The notes beneath the pieces are model-generated. The model saw only the letters and a program-made list of their open reading frames with translations. It had not been told where the DNA came from and ran no database searches. From Cystobacter fuscus DSM 2262 (GTDB taxonomy: Bacteria > Myxococcota > Myxococcia > Myxococcales > Myxococcaceae), in the NCBI RefSeq assembly GCF_000335475.2, contig NZ_ANAH02000009.1, forward strand, positions 372,001 to 436,000: a DNA stretch of 64,000 nucleotides, read 5' to 3'. A program made the translations under genes and the position numbers. Numbering within the stretch: position 1 is the first letter of the stretch; each line of letters starts with the position of its first letter. Of the stretch, positions 1 through 10,044 are shown one piece after another.

Positions 1-1
1 C

Positions 2-2386
2 CGCGGCTACTTCACGGCGCTCGCGGCCGGTTCGCAGACGGTCATGGCCTCGTTCAACAGCTGGCAGGACGCGGCCCAGGGCGAGACCGCCAAGGCCTAC
101 AAGATGCATGGCAACAAGTACCTGCTCACGGACGTGCTGAAGACCAAGATGGGCTTCGACGGCTTCGTCATCTCCGACTGGAACGGCATCGGGCAGATCA
201 CCCGGAACAACAGCGACTCGCCCCGGGACTGCACCAACGGTGACTGCCCGCAGGCCATCAACGCCGGCGTCGACATGGTGATGGTGCCCTACCGCACCGA
301 TTGGAAGCCCTTCATCACCAACACGATCGCCTCCGTGAAGAATGGGGAGATTCCCCAGGCGCGCCTGGATGACGCGGTCCGCCGCATCCTGCGCGTGAAG
401 CTGCGCTTGGGCCTCTTCGAGAAGCCCAAGCCCTCGGAGCGCAACGCCTCGCACGAGATTGGCACCGCGGAGAACCGGGCCGTGGCCCGGGAGGCGGTGC
501 GCAAGTCGCTGGTGCTCCTCAAGAACAACGGTGGCACCCTGCCCCTGGCTCGCTCGGCCAAGGTGCTCGTGGCGGGCAAGAGCGCCGACAACCTGTCGAA
601 CCAGTCTGGCGGCTGGTCCATCACCTGGCAGGGCACGGACAACACCAACGCCGACTTCGGCGGCGGCACCACCCTGTGGGAGGCCATCCGGAAGATCGCC
701 CCCAACGCGAAGCTGGACACCAGCGCGGATGGCGCTCAGGCGGACGCGAGCTACGACGTCGCCGTGGTCGTGATTGGCGAGACGCCCTACGCCGAGGGCA
801 ATGGCGACATCGGCAAGACCAAGACGCTGGAGCTCGCCCGGCTGCGCCCGGAGGACTACACGCTGCTGCAGAGCCTCAAGGCCAAGGGCGTGAAGAAGAT
901 CGTCACGGTGCTCTTCTCCGGCCGTCCGCTCTACACCAACAAGGAGCTCAACGTGTCCGACGCTTTCGTCGCCGCGTGGCTGCCCGGCACCGAGGGCGAG
1001 GGTCTGACGGACGTGCTGTTCCGCAAGGCCGATGGCACCATCGACCACGACTTCCACGGCAAGCTCTCCTTCTCGTGGCCCAAGGCGTCCTGCCAGGTGT
1101 CGATCAACAAGGGCGATGCGAACTACGATCCGCTCTTCGCCTATGGCTACGGCCTGACGTATGCCCAGACCCAGGAACTGGGCGCGTTCGAGGAGAAGAC
1201 CCAGACCAACGGCTGTGGCGTGGAGCCGGGAGACGGGAGCACCACCAACCTCCCGCTGACCCTCTTCGAGCGCGGCAACCAGGATGACTGGGTGATGCGC
1301 ATCGGCGCGCCGTCCAACTGGGGCGGCATCGACGTGCGGCAGGGCACCAGCAACACCACGAGCCTGGCTCCCAATGAAATCAGCGTCACCCCGGTGGACG
1401 ACGAGGGCGGGCTCCAGTGGGCCGCGGTCAACGTCAAGTTCAGCGGCACGGGGCAGGTGTACATGCAGAACAAGAACGGCAACGAGGGCCGCAACCTCCA
1501 GCCCTACCTGAACTCCAAGGGCGCGCTCGTCTTCGCGGTGAAGGTGAACACGGCGCCGAGCGCCCAGGTGAACCTGTCCACGCACTGCATCTACCCGTGC
1601 CAGGGGGAGATCCAGATCACCGAGACCCTCAAGGGCCTGGCGGGCAAGGGGTGGAGCGAGCTGGCGGTTCCGCTCCAGTGCTTCGCGGACAAGGGGCTGG
1701 ACTTCGGCCTCGTGAACTCGCCCTTCCTGCTCTACACCTCGGACACGCTGGACGTGACGCTCGCCAGCATCCGCTGGGAGCCGAACCGGGCGGGCAACGT
1801 GAGCTGCACGAGCACGCCTCCCGTGACGCCCATCGCCATCACCGATGACAAGGACGCCTACGTCAACGGCGTGTCCGACACCGCGCTCTTCGCCACGCCC
1901 AACGCATGGACCAGTGGGACGACGGGGACGGTGACGCTGAATCCCGCGTTCGACATCGGCGGGGGGGAGAAGGTCATCGACGTGGTGATGAGTGGCCTCA
2001 AGGAGGGCGGCGGCAACGGTGGCATCGCCTTCGGGGTCAAGGATCCGAACCTGCTGGACGTGTCGGCCATCGCCGAGACGGGCGGCGTGCAGTTCGAGGT
2101 GCGGGTGCTCGACTACGGACAGACCACCCAGGATTTCTGGGTGAAGAGTGTCTGCGACCGCAAGCCAGACTCCTGCACGACGGGTGACTTGAAAAACCTG
2201 CTGGGACACCCGGCGGTGGGGTCGTGGACGACGGTGAAGATGCCGTTCTCCAGCTCGGCCTACCCGGCCACCTGGAACAAGACCAAGGTCAGCGCGGTCT
2301 TCGAGATGCTGCCCGCCTGGGGTGACCAGGGCGGCAACATCCACTTCCAGGTGCGCAACGTCCGCATCAAGAAGCAGCTCCAGTAG
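2..2386 (+). CDS. GH3 exo-glucanase, ExoP-like, 5' end missing
   Basis: The open frame runs in from the left edge, so the signal peptide and the front of the catalytic domain lie outside the window; no start is visible. The first residues belong to the (beta/alpha)8 domain. The family nucleophile lies in the SDW motif (Asp codon at 176-178). The second GH3 domain, with the KSLVLLKNN region, follows up to about base 1190. After that come two beta-sandwich domains, about 1220-1800 and 1810-2386, of the ExoP C-terminal galactose-binding type. The layout matches periplasmic or secreted 1,4-beta-D-glucan glucohydrolases/cellodextrinases that release glucose from oligoglucan non-reducing ends. The fold and family are clear; the exact substrate is not. 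Confidence 0.9.
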   Translation, partial: RGYFTALAAGSQTVMASFNSWQDAAQGETAKAYKMHGNKYLLTDVLKTKMGFDGFVISDWNGIGQITRNNSDSPRDCTNGDCPQAINAGVDMVMVPYRTDWKPFITNTIASVKNGEIPQARLDDAVRRILRVKLRLGLFEKPKPSERNASHEIGTAENRAVAREAVRKSLVLLKNNGGTLPLARSAKVLVAGKSADNLSNQSGGWSITWQGTDNTNADFGGGTTLWEAIRKIAPNAKLDTSADGAQADASYDVAVVVIGETPYAEGNGDIGKTKTLELARLRPEDYTLLQSLKAKGVKKIVTVLFSGRPLYTNKELNVSDAFVAAWLPGTEGEGLTDVLFRKADGTIDHDFHGKLSFSWPKASCQVSINKGDANYDPLFAYGYGLTYAQTQELGAFEEKTQTNGCGVEPGDGSTTNLPLTLFERGNQDDWVMRIGAPSNWGGIDVRQGTSNTTSLAPNEISVTPVDDEGGLQWAAVNVKFSGTGQVYMQNKNGNEGRNLQPYLNSKGALVFAVKVNTAPSAQVNLSTHCIYPCQGEIQITETLKGLAGKGWSELAVPLQCFADKGLDFGLVNSPFLLYTSDTLDVTLASIRWEPNRAGNVSCTSTPPVTPIAITDDKDAYVNGVSDTALFATPNAWTSGTTGTVTLNPAFDIGGGEKVIDVVMSGLKEGGGNGGIAFGVKDPNLLDVSAIAETGGVQFEVRVLDYGQTTQDFWVKSVCDRKPDSCTTGDLKNLLGHPAVGSWTTVKMPFSSSAYPATWNKTKVSAVFEMLPAWGDQGGNIHFQVRNVRIKKQLQ

Positions 2387-2400
2387 CCCTCACGGGTGAT

Positions 2401-2446
2401 CGCGGGCCTGGCCGGCGCGTCATTGCGGCGCCTGGCCGGGCTCGCG
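2401..2446. terminator. bidirectional hairpin between convergent genes
   Basis: GC-rich inverted repeat with arms 2401-2418 and 2428-2446, which pair with a few mismatches or bulges. It lies between the end of the plus-strand GH3 gene and the end of the minus-strand immunity-like gene. There is no U tract, so termination is inferred from position. Confidence 0.5.
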
Positions 2447-2459
2447 GGTCTCATCCTTC

Positions 2460-3791
2460 TCAGGAGCGGTGCCGTTCGGCGACGCGGTAGAGCTGGGTGA
2501 GGGAGAAGTCCAACAGCGACTGGCACGAGCGCATGTAGCGCGAGGCCCGAACGAAGGGCAGCCAGGCGCGCCCACCCACGAGCACCTGGGTCTCCTCGAG
2601 CTTCTGGCGCGGAATCCACTGGCCGCCGAGGTGGCGCACGAGCACCTCGCCCAGGTACGCGCCAATGGCGGGCACCGCGTGAGCGTCGATGTGTTCCCGC
2701 TCGAAGACTCTCGGAAACTCCTCCTGCCAGAAGTGGAAGTCCACGTCCGTGAGGGACTCGGGAGATGCATCGAAGACGGAAGGCACCTTCGAGTGGAGCA
2801 GCGCCACGAGGAGTTCGGCGAGATAGCTGTAATGCGCGCGAGCCCGCTCAGGGTCGTCCACGTCCGGAGGAAGGGCGGAGTTGGCGGGGAGCCACTCGTC
2901 GGGCTCGGGCGGGCGCCACGCGTTGAGTTCGGCGATCTTCCGCTGGCGTTCGTGACTGGCTACACCCTCCACCACTCGATGGAGAACGGGCGCCACATCT
3001 GGCTGAAAGCGGGGTTCCACGGGGGCCAGCGTGGCGCTGCGCCCATGCAAGGCTCGCAGCACGGTGTCGAAGTTCAGGTCTGGCCGGAGGTGGACATGCG
3101 CGCGGGCCTGGGCCTCACGAGCCTCGTCACTGGCGAAGTCCGCGGCGGTGGGCCAGGTCACCAGGAGGACGGAGCCATTGGGCAACTCCTCCACCCGCCA
3201 GGCCGGCGTGGAGAGCATGCGTGCACGGCCGACGGTTTCCACCAGCTTTGGGCCAAAGACGTTGATCCAGGACACCTCATAGATTTTGTCGAACCCGTCT
3301 CGTATGGAGGTCTGCATCTCGCGGCCGAAGCGGGGCTCGCCCGCCAGTTCTGCGTCATCCTCGCTGTGGGCTGCGGCGTGGGTGACCGGGTAGTGAGAGG
3401 CCCAACTGCGCACCATCTCCACGAATTGGCGACAGCGCTCCGCCTCCGCGAAGAAGGAGAGCGGCTTCACCTTGAGCCGGATGTCCAATTCAGGGGGGCG
3501 TGGAGGGAGCCAGAGCCAGAGCCGCATCTCCAAGGCGGGCCACTTCGTCCGGTAGAGTCCGAGGGCCGTGCTATCCCCCTCGCGCCGCTCCTCCAATGCC
3601 TTCCAGAAGGAAGGGCGGGAGTATTTGCGTTGTCGCTTGCCGTTGACAACGTCCGGCATCCACTCGCCCGCGTACGTCTCGAGTGACTGGAGGAAGGATT
3701 CCAGAGCACGTTCCAGTTCAGCCCGCGAGTCAACGGTCCCCTTGAAGGTGAGCCGGAGGCCGTCCTCATCCCTCATCTCCAGTACCTTCAT
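2460..3791 (-). CDS. putative immunity protein paired with upstream toxin-like lipoprotein
   Basis: 443 residues, no signal peptide and no membrane segment, so probably cytoplasmic. I recognise no firm family. The middle part (around WINVFGPKLVE) resembles Imm52-type immunity proteins of polymorphic toxin systems, from memory only. The N-terminal third is rich in charged residues and contains LWLWLPPRPPELDIRL. The start ATG overlaps the TGA of the upstream gene (ATGA at 3788-3791), and a GGAGGTG sequence lies inside the upstream coding end, so the two are translationally coupled. The toxin-then-immunity order and the absence of an enzymatic motif are what suggest a neutralising partner. It could also be an unrelated conserved myxobacterial protein. 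Confidence 0.6.
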   Translation of the reverse strand: MKVLEMRDEDGLRLTFKGTVDSRAELERALESFLQSLETYAGEWMPDVVNGKRQRKYSRPSFWKALEERREGDSTALGLYRTKWPALEMRLWLWLPPRPPELDIRLKVKPLSFFAEAERCRQFVEMVRSWASHYPVTHAAAHSEDDAELAGEPRFGREMQTSIRDGFDKIYEVSWINVFGPKLVETVGRARMLSTPAWRVEELPNGSVLLVTWPTAADFASDEAREAQARAHVHLRPDLNFDTVLRALHGRSATLAPVEPRFQPDVAPVLHRVVEGVASHERQRKIAELNAWRPPEPDEWLPANSALPPDVDDPERARAHYSYLAELLVALLHSKVPSVFDASPESLTDVDFHFWQEEFPRVFEREHIDAHAVPAIGAYLGEVLVRHLGGQWIPRQKLEETQVLVGGRAWLPFVRASRYMRSCQSLLDFSLTQLYRVAERHRS

Positions 3792-5767
3792 TGGAACAGC
3801 ACCTCCACACCTGGAACCTTCTTGTTGACCATGTTCAGGGCTGCATCCAGGTCGCCTACCTTCTTGGGCTTGAGGTTGCCACCCTCATAGATGAGACGGA
3901 CTCTCGAAACTCGCACCTCGCTGCTTCCCGTGAGAAGGGATTGGAGAGAGGGTCGACGGATATTCAGCATTTCACCGTAATTCAGCAGGGCTTCTCTCGC
4001 ATCTTCGATCATCTGTGCTTCCAGTGCCTCGTACTTCAACGCCGAGAGGTCGCGGCTCTTGACGCTCCAGGTCTCCACGCGAGGTGGCCGTCCGGCGAAT
4101 TCGCCCGTTTCGATGACGAGCACATCCGCGAAGCGCAGGCCGGGACCCGGCTTCATCACGCCCACATTCGTCTCGATCCGGGGCTGGTTGAAGTCCCCGA
4201 GGAAGCGGCGTTGTGCCCGAGGCAGTTCCGCATCGGCGCGCAGCAGTTTCAACAAAGCTCGTTCGAAGGCCAGCCCTCGGGTGAACCACCCCCGCATGGA
4301 CTCGTAGGGCTCCCAGCGCAGCGGCCCTTTGGTTGCCTTGCCCTGCTGTAACTCTCCGAGACGCTTCTCGTAGTAGGCGACGTACTCGGGCCAGCGCGGG
4401 TTGCCCTCGGCCCCGGGTGGAGGAGCGTCCATCGCGGGACGTTGTTGCTCCAGCACCGCGACGTCCTTGGGCAGACGCGGGCCCGTGGCCTCCAACTCCA
4501 CCAGCGCCAGCCGGGCTTCCACCACCTCGCGGGTGAGACCCACCCCCTCGTCCACCAGCGAGGCCAGGGTTTCGGTGCGCCCCGTGCCAACGGCTCTCCT
4601 CGTCGAGGAGCCCGTGGCCTCGGGTCTGGCCTTGGACATTACCGCCTGGGCCCTGGCCACGTCGCCTCGGGCCTCGCGCAGCGCCAGCGCGGCGTCCATG
4701 CCTCCCACGGCCACGAAGCGGCCCGCCTCGCGGCTGGCTTGAATGTCCCGGGCCAGCTCACGCAGCCCGTCCACCCCCAGCCGTGCATTCCACTGCCGCA
4801 CCACCTCCAGGAGGGCTGGCGGGCGTGATTCGGGCAGGGCGCGCAGGCCCTTGCCTCCGGCGTACAACGCTCCCACCAGGAGCGCGGGGGCCAGCTCGCG
4901 CGTGGCCTGCTCGTACTGGCCCTGGGCCAGCGAGGCGAGGCCCTGGGTGGTGCCGACGCCCAGGTAATAGAAGCCCAGGGGCACGCCGAAGGTGAGCGAG
5001 TCGAAGCTGCCCAGCACCACGCGGCCCGGAGCGAAGTGCTGCCAGGCCAGGGCGAGCTCCACCTCGTGCAGGGCCTGGCGGTAGGGGGGAGGCAACTGCT
5101 CGCGCCGGGCGCTCATCTCCAGGTAGCGCTGGCCGTCAATGGCCTGGCTGGTGGCGAGGGCGTCCCGAGCGGCGCGGCCCAGGCCCCGCAGCACGTCACC
5201 GGCCCGCTCGCCGCGCTCGGGGAAGGCCGAGAGCGGAAGGCCGCGCCGTTTCAACTCCTCGCGCACGGTGGGCATGAGCCCCAAGGTCTGGCCCAACAGC
5301 TTGTCGCGGGCCAACAGGCGCAACAGTGCGTCCAGCTCGTCGTCGTGCGTCGAGTGCAGCACGTAGAGGGCGAACACCTCGGCATAGGCGAGGCCATAGC
5401 GCTCGGTGACGGCGAGGAGGAAGGCGGCGCGCTTGCGCTGGAGGATGCCGACGGCGTCCTCGCGCACGGGCCCCAGGGCGCCCAGGCGCACCGCGCTCCA
5501 GTCATCCAGAGCCTCCAGCAGCCGGGGCATGTCCACGCGCTGCTGCAGGGCGACGTACTCGGCGGGCGAGGTGCACGCGAGGAAGGGGGCGAGCCGTGGC
5601 TCCGCCTTGCTGAAGGAAAGGGTCGCTCCACCACACGCGTGCGCGCACCCCCTGGCGAGCGGAGCGCTGGTGGCACACCCGGTCAGCAGCAGGAGTCCCG
5701 CCGTGAGCAGGAGCGCCAGGCCCATGCGTGTCATGACCAAAGGGCGAGCGGGCAGGGGGCGTGTCAT
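3788..5767 (-). CDS. lipoprotein with nuclease-like C-terminal domain (candidate polymorphic toxin)
   Basis: 659 residues. The N-terminus has a hydrophobic stretch ending in the lipobox LLTGC, so it is probably exported and lipidated. The body (about 40-400) is helical with no known domain; a hydrophobic stretch sits near residue 270-300. The C-terminal 170 residues contain an Asp in RFADVLVIETG and then an ETWSVKSRD segment. That spacing recalls the D...(E)xK core of restriction-fold nucleases found in polymorphic toxins. The next gene overlaps it by ATGA. Family knowledge: bacterial toxins of this type carry a variable C-terminal effector followed by an immunity gene. The nuclease call is an inference. 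The first ATG is used; an ATG 11 codons later (5734) is possible. Confidence 0.6.
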   Translation of the reverse strand: MTRPLPARPLVMTRMGLALLLTAGLLLLTGCATSAPLARGCAHACGGATLSFSKAEPRLAPFLACTSPAEYVALQQRVDMPRLLEALDDWSAVRLGALGPVREDAVGILQRKRAAFLLAVTERYGLAYAEVFALYVLHSTHDDELDALLRLLARDKLLGQTLGLMPTVREELKRRGLPLSAFPERGERAGDVLRGLGRAARDALATSQAIDGQRYLEMSARREQLPPPYRQALHEVELALAWQHFAPGRVVLGSFDSLTFGVPLGFYYLGVGTTQGLASLAQGQYEQATRELAPALLVGALYAGGKGLRALPESRPPALLEVVRQWNARLGVDGLRELARDIQASREAGRFVAVGGMDAALALREARGDVARAQAVMSKARPEATGSSTRRAVGTGRTETLASLVDEGVGLTREVVEARLALVELEATGPRLPKDVAVLEQQRPAMDAPPPGAEGNPRWPEYVAYYEKRLGELQQGKATKGPLRWEPYESMRGWFTRGLAFERALLKLLRADAELPRAQRRFLGDFNQPRIETNVGVMKPGPGLRFADVLVIETGEFAGRPPRVETWSVKSRDLSALKYEALEAQMIEDAREALLNYGEMLNIRRPSLQSLLTGSSEVRVSRVRLIYEGGNLKPKKVGDLDAALNMVNKKVPGVEVLFQ

Positions 5768-5809
5768 GCGGCCCCGGACATAACACCGTCCGGTGGGCCG
5801 CTGGCACTC

Positions 5810-6464
<655 letters not shown>

Positions 6465-6478
<14 letters not shown>

Positions 6479-8150
6479 GACGCCGCTCCTGTCCAGGGTG
6501 TGCCGCCACCCGCGCCGCCTGCCGCAACAGGGCGAAATCCCGGGGATGGTCCGTGAGCAGCCGGGAGATGAGCTCCTGTCCCCGCGCACTCGAGGCCAGG
6601 GGCCCCATGCTCTTCACCGTGGCCGCTGGCCACGTGTCCGCCAGCGCCTGGCGCAGCCGCCATGCCGTGGCTCCGTCCATCCCCTCGAAGGACTCCAGGG
6701 CCTCCTCGCAGGAGACACCGAAGGACTCGCGCAGGGCCCAGGCCCGAGGGTTGTTCAACCCCCGCAGGGACTCGAGGACGAGCCGCGAGGCCCGCCCCGC
6801 GTGCTGTTCGCGCAAGGCCCACGCCCGCTCGCTGTCGAGTCCCTCCAGGGTGCGCAGCACGGCATCCGGCGCCACCTCCCATGCCCGTTCCCGCCAATCC
6901 CAGGCGGGTGCGTCATCCACGCCCCGGATGGACCGGCAGGCGATGCGCGCCACCTTCTCCTGGTCGAGCGCCGCCTGACCTCCCCGCTGCGACAGCCAGC
7001 GCTCGCGCAGCACCCAGGCCCGCGCGTCGCCGAGCCTCGTGAGCGAGGTGACCACGGGCTCCGGAAACCTCCCGTGGAGGCGCTCGCGCATCGCCCACGC
7101 CTGTTCCGAGCCGAGCCCATCCAGGGAGGCGGCGACGGCCTCGGGCGCCCTCTGTTCCCACCGCTCCCGGAGCGCCCACGCCTGGGGGGACTCCGCGGCC
7201 AGCGCCTTGAGCGAGCCGAGCACCTGCACGGGCGCGGCTTGCTCCAGGCGGGCCCGCAGGTCCCACGCGCTCGCGTCGGTGAGGCCGGAGAGGCCATGGG
7301 CGATGAGCTCGGGGCAGCGCGTGGCCAGCCGCTCACGGCGCTCGTCGATGTCCGCGCCTTCCAGGCCCGAGAGGAACCAGGCGGCCAGTCCTGGTTCTTC
7401 CTCCATCCACCGGTCCACCCGCTCGAGAAATCGCGCCCGGGCCTCGTCGGCGGAGCGGGGCGGAGTCGGGGCACGAGGGGTGGAAGATGGGGTGCCCGGC
7501 TCGCCCCCGCGCACCATCCGCAGCACCTCCTGGGTGAGCTGGGTGACGAGCGCCTCGAGCGTCACGTCCGTGTTCTCGATGAGGGTCCATTGCTCGGGCG
7601 ACTCCGCGGCGAGCGCCCGGTAGCCGGCGCGCAGCCGGGTCTGCATGCCCGCTCCGGCGAGCCCCTTGCGTGAGGAGGGCACCCCCGTGTCGGGCGCGAG
7701 CAGCTTCGAGATGCGGCGGCGGGCGCGCGCGATGGCCGGGTCCACGTCGATGAGGAAGACGCGCTCGGGCCGCAGTCCCCGGGTGCAGGCGTCCACGACG
7801 GGGCGCACCGCGTGCTCGGGCAGACCCCGTCCCCACCGGGCGAGCACCTCGGCGGTGTAGAGGAAGCGGTCGGCGATGACGACCTCGTACTCGGCGAGCG
7901 CCGGGCGCGTCACCTCCTCCAGCAACTGGGTCTCGCGGGCGGAGTAGAGGAGCAGCTCCGCCATGGGGGTGAGCGCGAGGTGGAGGGGATTCTTGGTGAA
8001 GAGTCGCAGTCCCTCGGACACGGGCGAGGCCAGCTTGCCGTCCTCGCGCACGTGCCGCACGCGCAGCCCCGCCTGGCGCAGCTCCCGCGCCACGCGGTTG
8101 GACAGCGTCGTCTTGCCGGAGCCATCGATTCCCTCGAATACGATCAGCAT
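6465..8150 (-). CDS. thymidylate-kinase-fold protein fused to AW-x-LRE repeats
   Basis: 561 residues. Residues 1-210 are a P-loop nucleoside-monophosphate kinase of the dTMP kinase type: P-loop GIDGSGKT at 7-14, a DR motif at 94-95, and an Arg-rich lid segment near 141-150. A Pro/Ser/Thr-rich linker (216-232) leads to a C-terminal half unique to this protein: about eight helical repeats with the core AW-x-LRE, Trp at 296, 325, 352, 379, 417, 444, 471 and 497, period about 27-29 residues (one gap of 38). Ordinary dTMP kinases are about 210 residues long. The start overlaps the porin stop by one base and the end overlaps the DUF4956 gene. This context makes housekeeping dTTP synthesis unlikely; a phosphotransfer role in the operon is inference. 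Confidence 0.8.
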
Positions 8151-9280
8151 CAGAACACCACCTCCAACTGCAACAGCAGGGCCTTCCGGGTGACGAGGTC
8201 ATCGTCCAGGACACTCAGCAGGGCCGGGACGGCGTTCTGGGCCACGCGGCGCTCGACTTGCGCCTGCAGCCGCCAGCGCCGCCACTGTCCGACGTTGACG
8301 CCTCCCACCCCTTCTCCCAGCAAGTCGTTGCGCGTCTTCAGGTCCGGCTCGAGCACCGAGAGCATGGCGAAGGGCTCCACGTACCACGTGCCCTTGGACA
8401 CGCCTCCGAAGCGCACCGCCGTCAGGGCGCGCCCGGTGAGCAGCCTTCCCTGGGCGCCTGACAGGACGGACGTACGTCCCACCAGCACCTCGGCCCAGGA
8501 GCGCCACTCGCCCCAGCCGAAGGGCAGCGCGTGCTTCAAGTCGAGTCCGGCCGTCCAGTTGGCCGCCACGCCGCTCGGGCTCGTGCCCAGCAGCTCCGCC
8601 CGCGCGGAGCCGCCCAGCTCGAGCGACTCCAGCACCTGCCACGTCGCCCGGGCCATGGGCACGAGTCCCAGTCCCTGCTGGAGGCTGGCCCGCTCCAGGT
8701 CGTTCTGGAACACGCCCGCGCGCACCCGCACCACCCGCTCGCAGCCCGTGCACTGCCATTCCAACTGCGCGCCGACGCGGCGTCCAGTGAGGTTGAGCGT
8801 GTCCTCGGACAACACCTCGCGCAGCAGGCCCCGGCGCACCACGGGCAGCCGCGCGGTGGACTCCAACTCCACGAGCGACAGGGGCACCTTGAACTGGCCC
8901 ACCCGGACGGCGAGCCCGTCGACGAGCTTCAGCGAGGCGTAGGCGTCCTTGAGTCCGTCCGTGACGTCGAACTCCACCACGGCCTTCAGGCGCTTCTTCC
9001 ATTGATAGGTGAATTCCAGACGCGCGGAGGGAATGGACAGGATGCCCTTGAGCACCTTGTCCTCCTTGGCGCTGACGGCCTCGCGCGCGCGCAGCCGACC
9101 ACCGATCTCCACCGAGCCGAAGGCGGAGGGCAGCACGAGGCCCGCCTCGGTGTTGCCGCTGGGGGGAGGGCTGGCGTCGGACGGGCCCTGCTGTTGATCC
9201 GAGTCCTGGGCCCGGGCGGAGGACACCAGGAGCAGCGTGGCGAGGACGAGCCACCGCGCGGGAGGAAAGGCTGACTTCAT
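8150..9280 (-). CDS. outer-membrane porin, phosphate-selective OprO/OprP-like
   Basis: 376 residues with a cleavable signal peptide (about 24 residues, ending SSARA-Q). The rest is a run of amphipathic beta strands ending in Phe, as outer-membrane barrels do. The segment around LKDAYASLKLVDGLAVRVGQ followed by FKVPLSLVELES matches the porin O/P family, whose Pseudomonas members conduct phosphate (OprP) and pyrophosphate/polyphosphate (OprO). The start is set at 9280 because that ATG overlaps the VTC stop (ATGA, 9277-9280) and begins a good signal peptide; the open frame extends further upstream without one. Placement directly after a polyphosphate polymerase gene suggests transport of phosphate or short polyphosphate; this is inference. 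Confidence 0.75.
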   Translation of the reverse strand: MKSAFPPARWLVLATLLLVSSARAQDSDQQQGPSDASPPPSGNTEAGLVLPSAFGSVEIGGRLRAREAVSAKEDKVLKGILSIPSARLEFTYQWKKRLKAVVEFDVTDGLKDAYASLKLVDGLAVRVGQFKVPLSLVELESTARLPVVRRGLLREVLSEDTLNLTGRRVGAQLEWQCTGCERVVRVRAGVFQNDLERASLQQGLGLVPMARATWQVLESLELGGSARAELLGTSPSGVAANWTAGLDLKHALPFGWGEWRSWAEVLVGRTSVLSGAQGRLLTGRALTAVRFGGVSKGTWYVEPFAMLSVLEPDLKTRNDLLGEGVGGVNVGQWRRWRLQAQVERRVAQNAVPALLSVLDDDLVTRKALLLQLEVVF

Positions 9281-10044
9281 GGCAGGTCCATCTCCGCGTC
9301 CAGGCGCCAGCGCATGCCTTGTTCGAACTTCGAGTCCTGGGTCTCGAAAACCTCCAGGTTTCGCAGACAGTCGCGCAGCCACGGCGGGCTGTTCGCCCGC
9401 CACTTCACCTCCAGCAGGATGGCGGGAGCGTGACGGATGAGCCGCTCGGGCATGGCGGGCGCGCCCGGGCCGGTGGGCCGGGGCGGGAAGGCGAACACGA
9501 GATCCTCGTCCACGGTGAATCGCACGCTGGCGTCGGCGTTCGCGTAGGTGCCGCGCCGGTACCAGGCCGTCACCCAGGGGCGGACGGGGCCATGGGGACT
9601 GTCGCACAGCAGCCGGGCCGCTGCGCTGTCCTCGTCGAGGGACCCGCCCGCCAGCAGGGCCACCGCTTCGCGCGGGGACACGGGGAGGCGGACCTTGGTG
9701 CGCCGCTGACCCGTGTTGGTCTTCATCTCCAGGAAGCGCGTGCCGGTGAGCACGGGAGGCTCGGACAGGGAGGCACTTCCCGCGTACTCCCGGAGCCGCA
9801 GCCGCTGCGTATGTCCATGGCGGCAGGAGTCCAGGAAGCGCAAGTCCTCGGTGTCGAAGTAGGTCGTCCGCGTGAAGGCGAATGGCAGGCGGGCGTCATA
9901 CACACAGGGTTGGGTCCAGGGGCGGGTGGCCCGCATGAAGTCATCCAGCGCCGCGCGGGAGGGCAGGAAGCGCCGCTCATGGTCCTGCTGCGACGCGAGG
10001 GGGGGGGAGGGGAGGGGAGGACTCATGCGGGCCACCGCGCTCAT
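9277..10044 (-). CDS. VTC-domain polyphosphate polymerase
   Basis: 255 residues forming one VTC domain, the catalytic tunnel domain that makes polyphosphate from nucleoside triphosphate. Landmarks: HERRF near residue 22, RTTYFDTED at 59-67, RLRLREY at 81-87, LEMKTNTGQRRTKVRLP from 105, and LEVKW at 211-215. These supply the basic tunnel lining and the acidic metal ligands known in the family (yeast Vtc4 and bacterial homologues). There is no signal peptide or membrane anchor. ATGA overlaps exist on both sides, with CotH upstream (10041-10044) and the porin downstream, so all three are co-translated. VTC genes next to CotH and DUF4956 genes recur in bacteria. Confidence 0.88.
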   Translation of the reverse strand: MSAVARMSPPLPSPPLASQQDHERRFLPSRAALDDFMRATRPWTQPCVYDARLPFAFTRTTYFDTEDLRFLDSCRHGHTQRLRLREYAGSASLSEPPVLTGTRFLEMKTNTGQRRTKVRLPVSPREAVALLAGGSLDEDSAAARLLCDSPHGPVRPWVTAWYRRGTYANADASVRFTVDEDLVFAFPPRPTGPGAPAMPERLIRHAPAILLEVKWRANSPPWLRDCLRNLEVFETQDSKFEQGMRWRLDAEMDLP

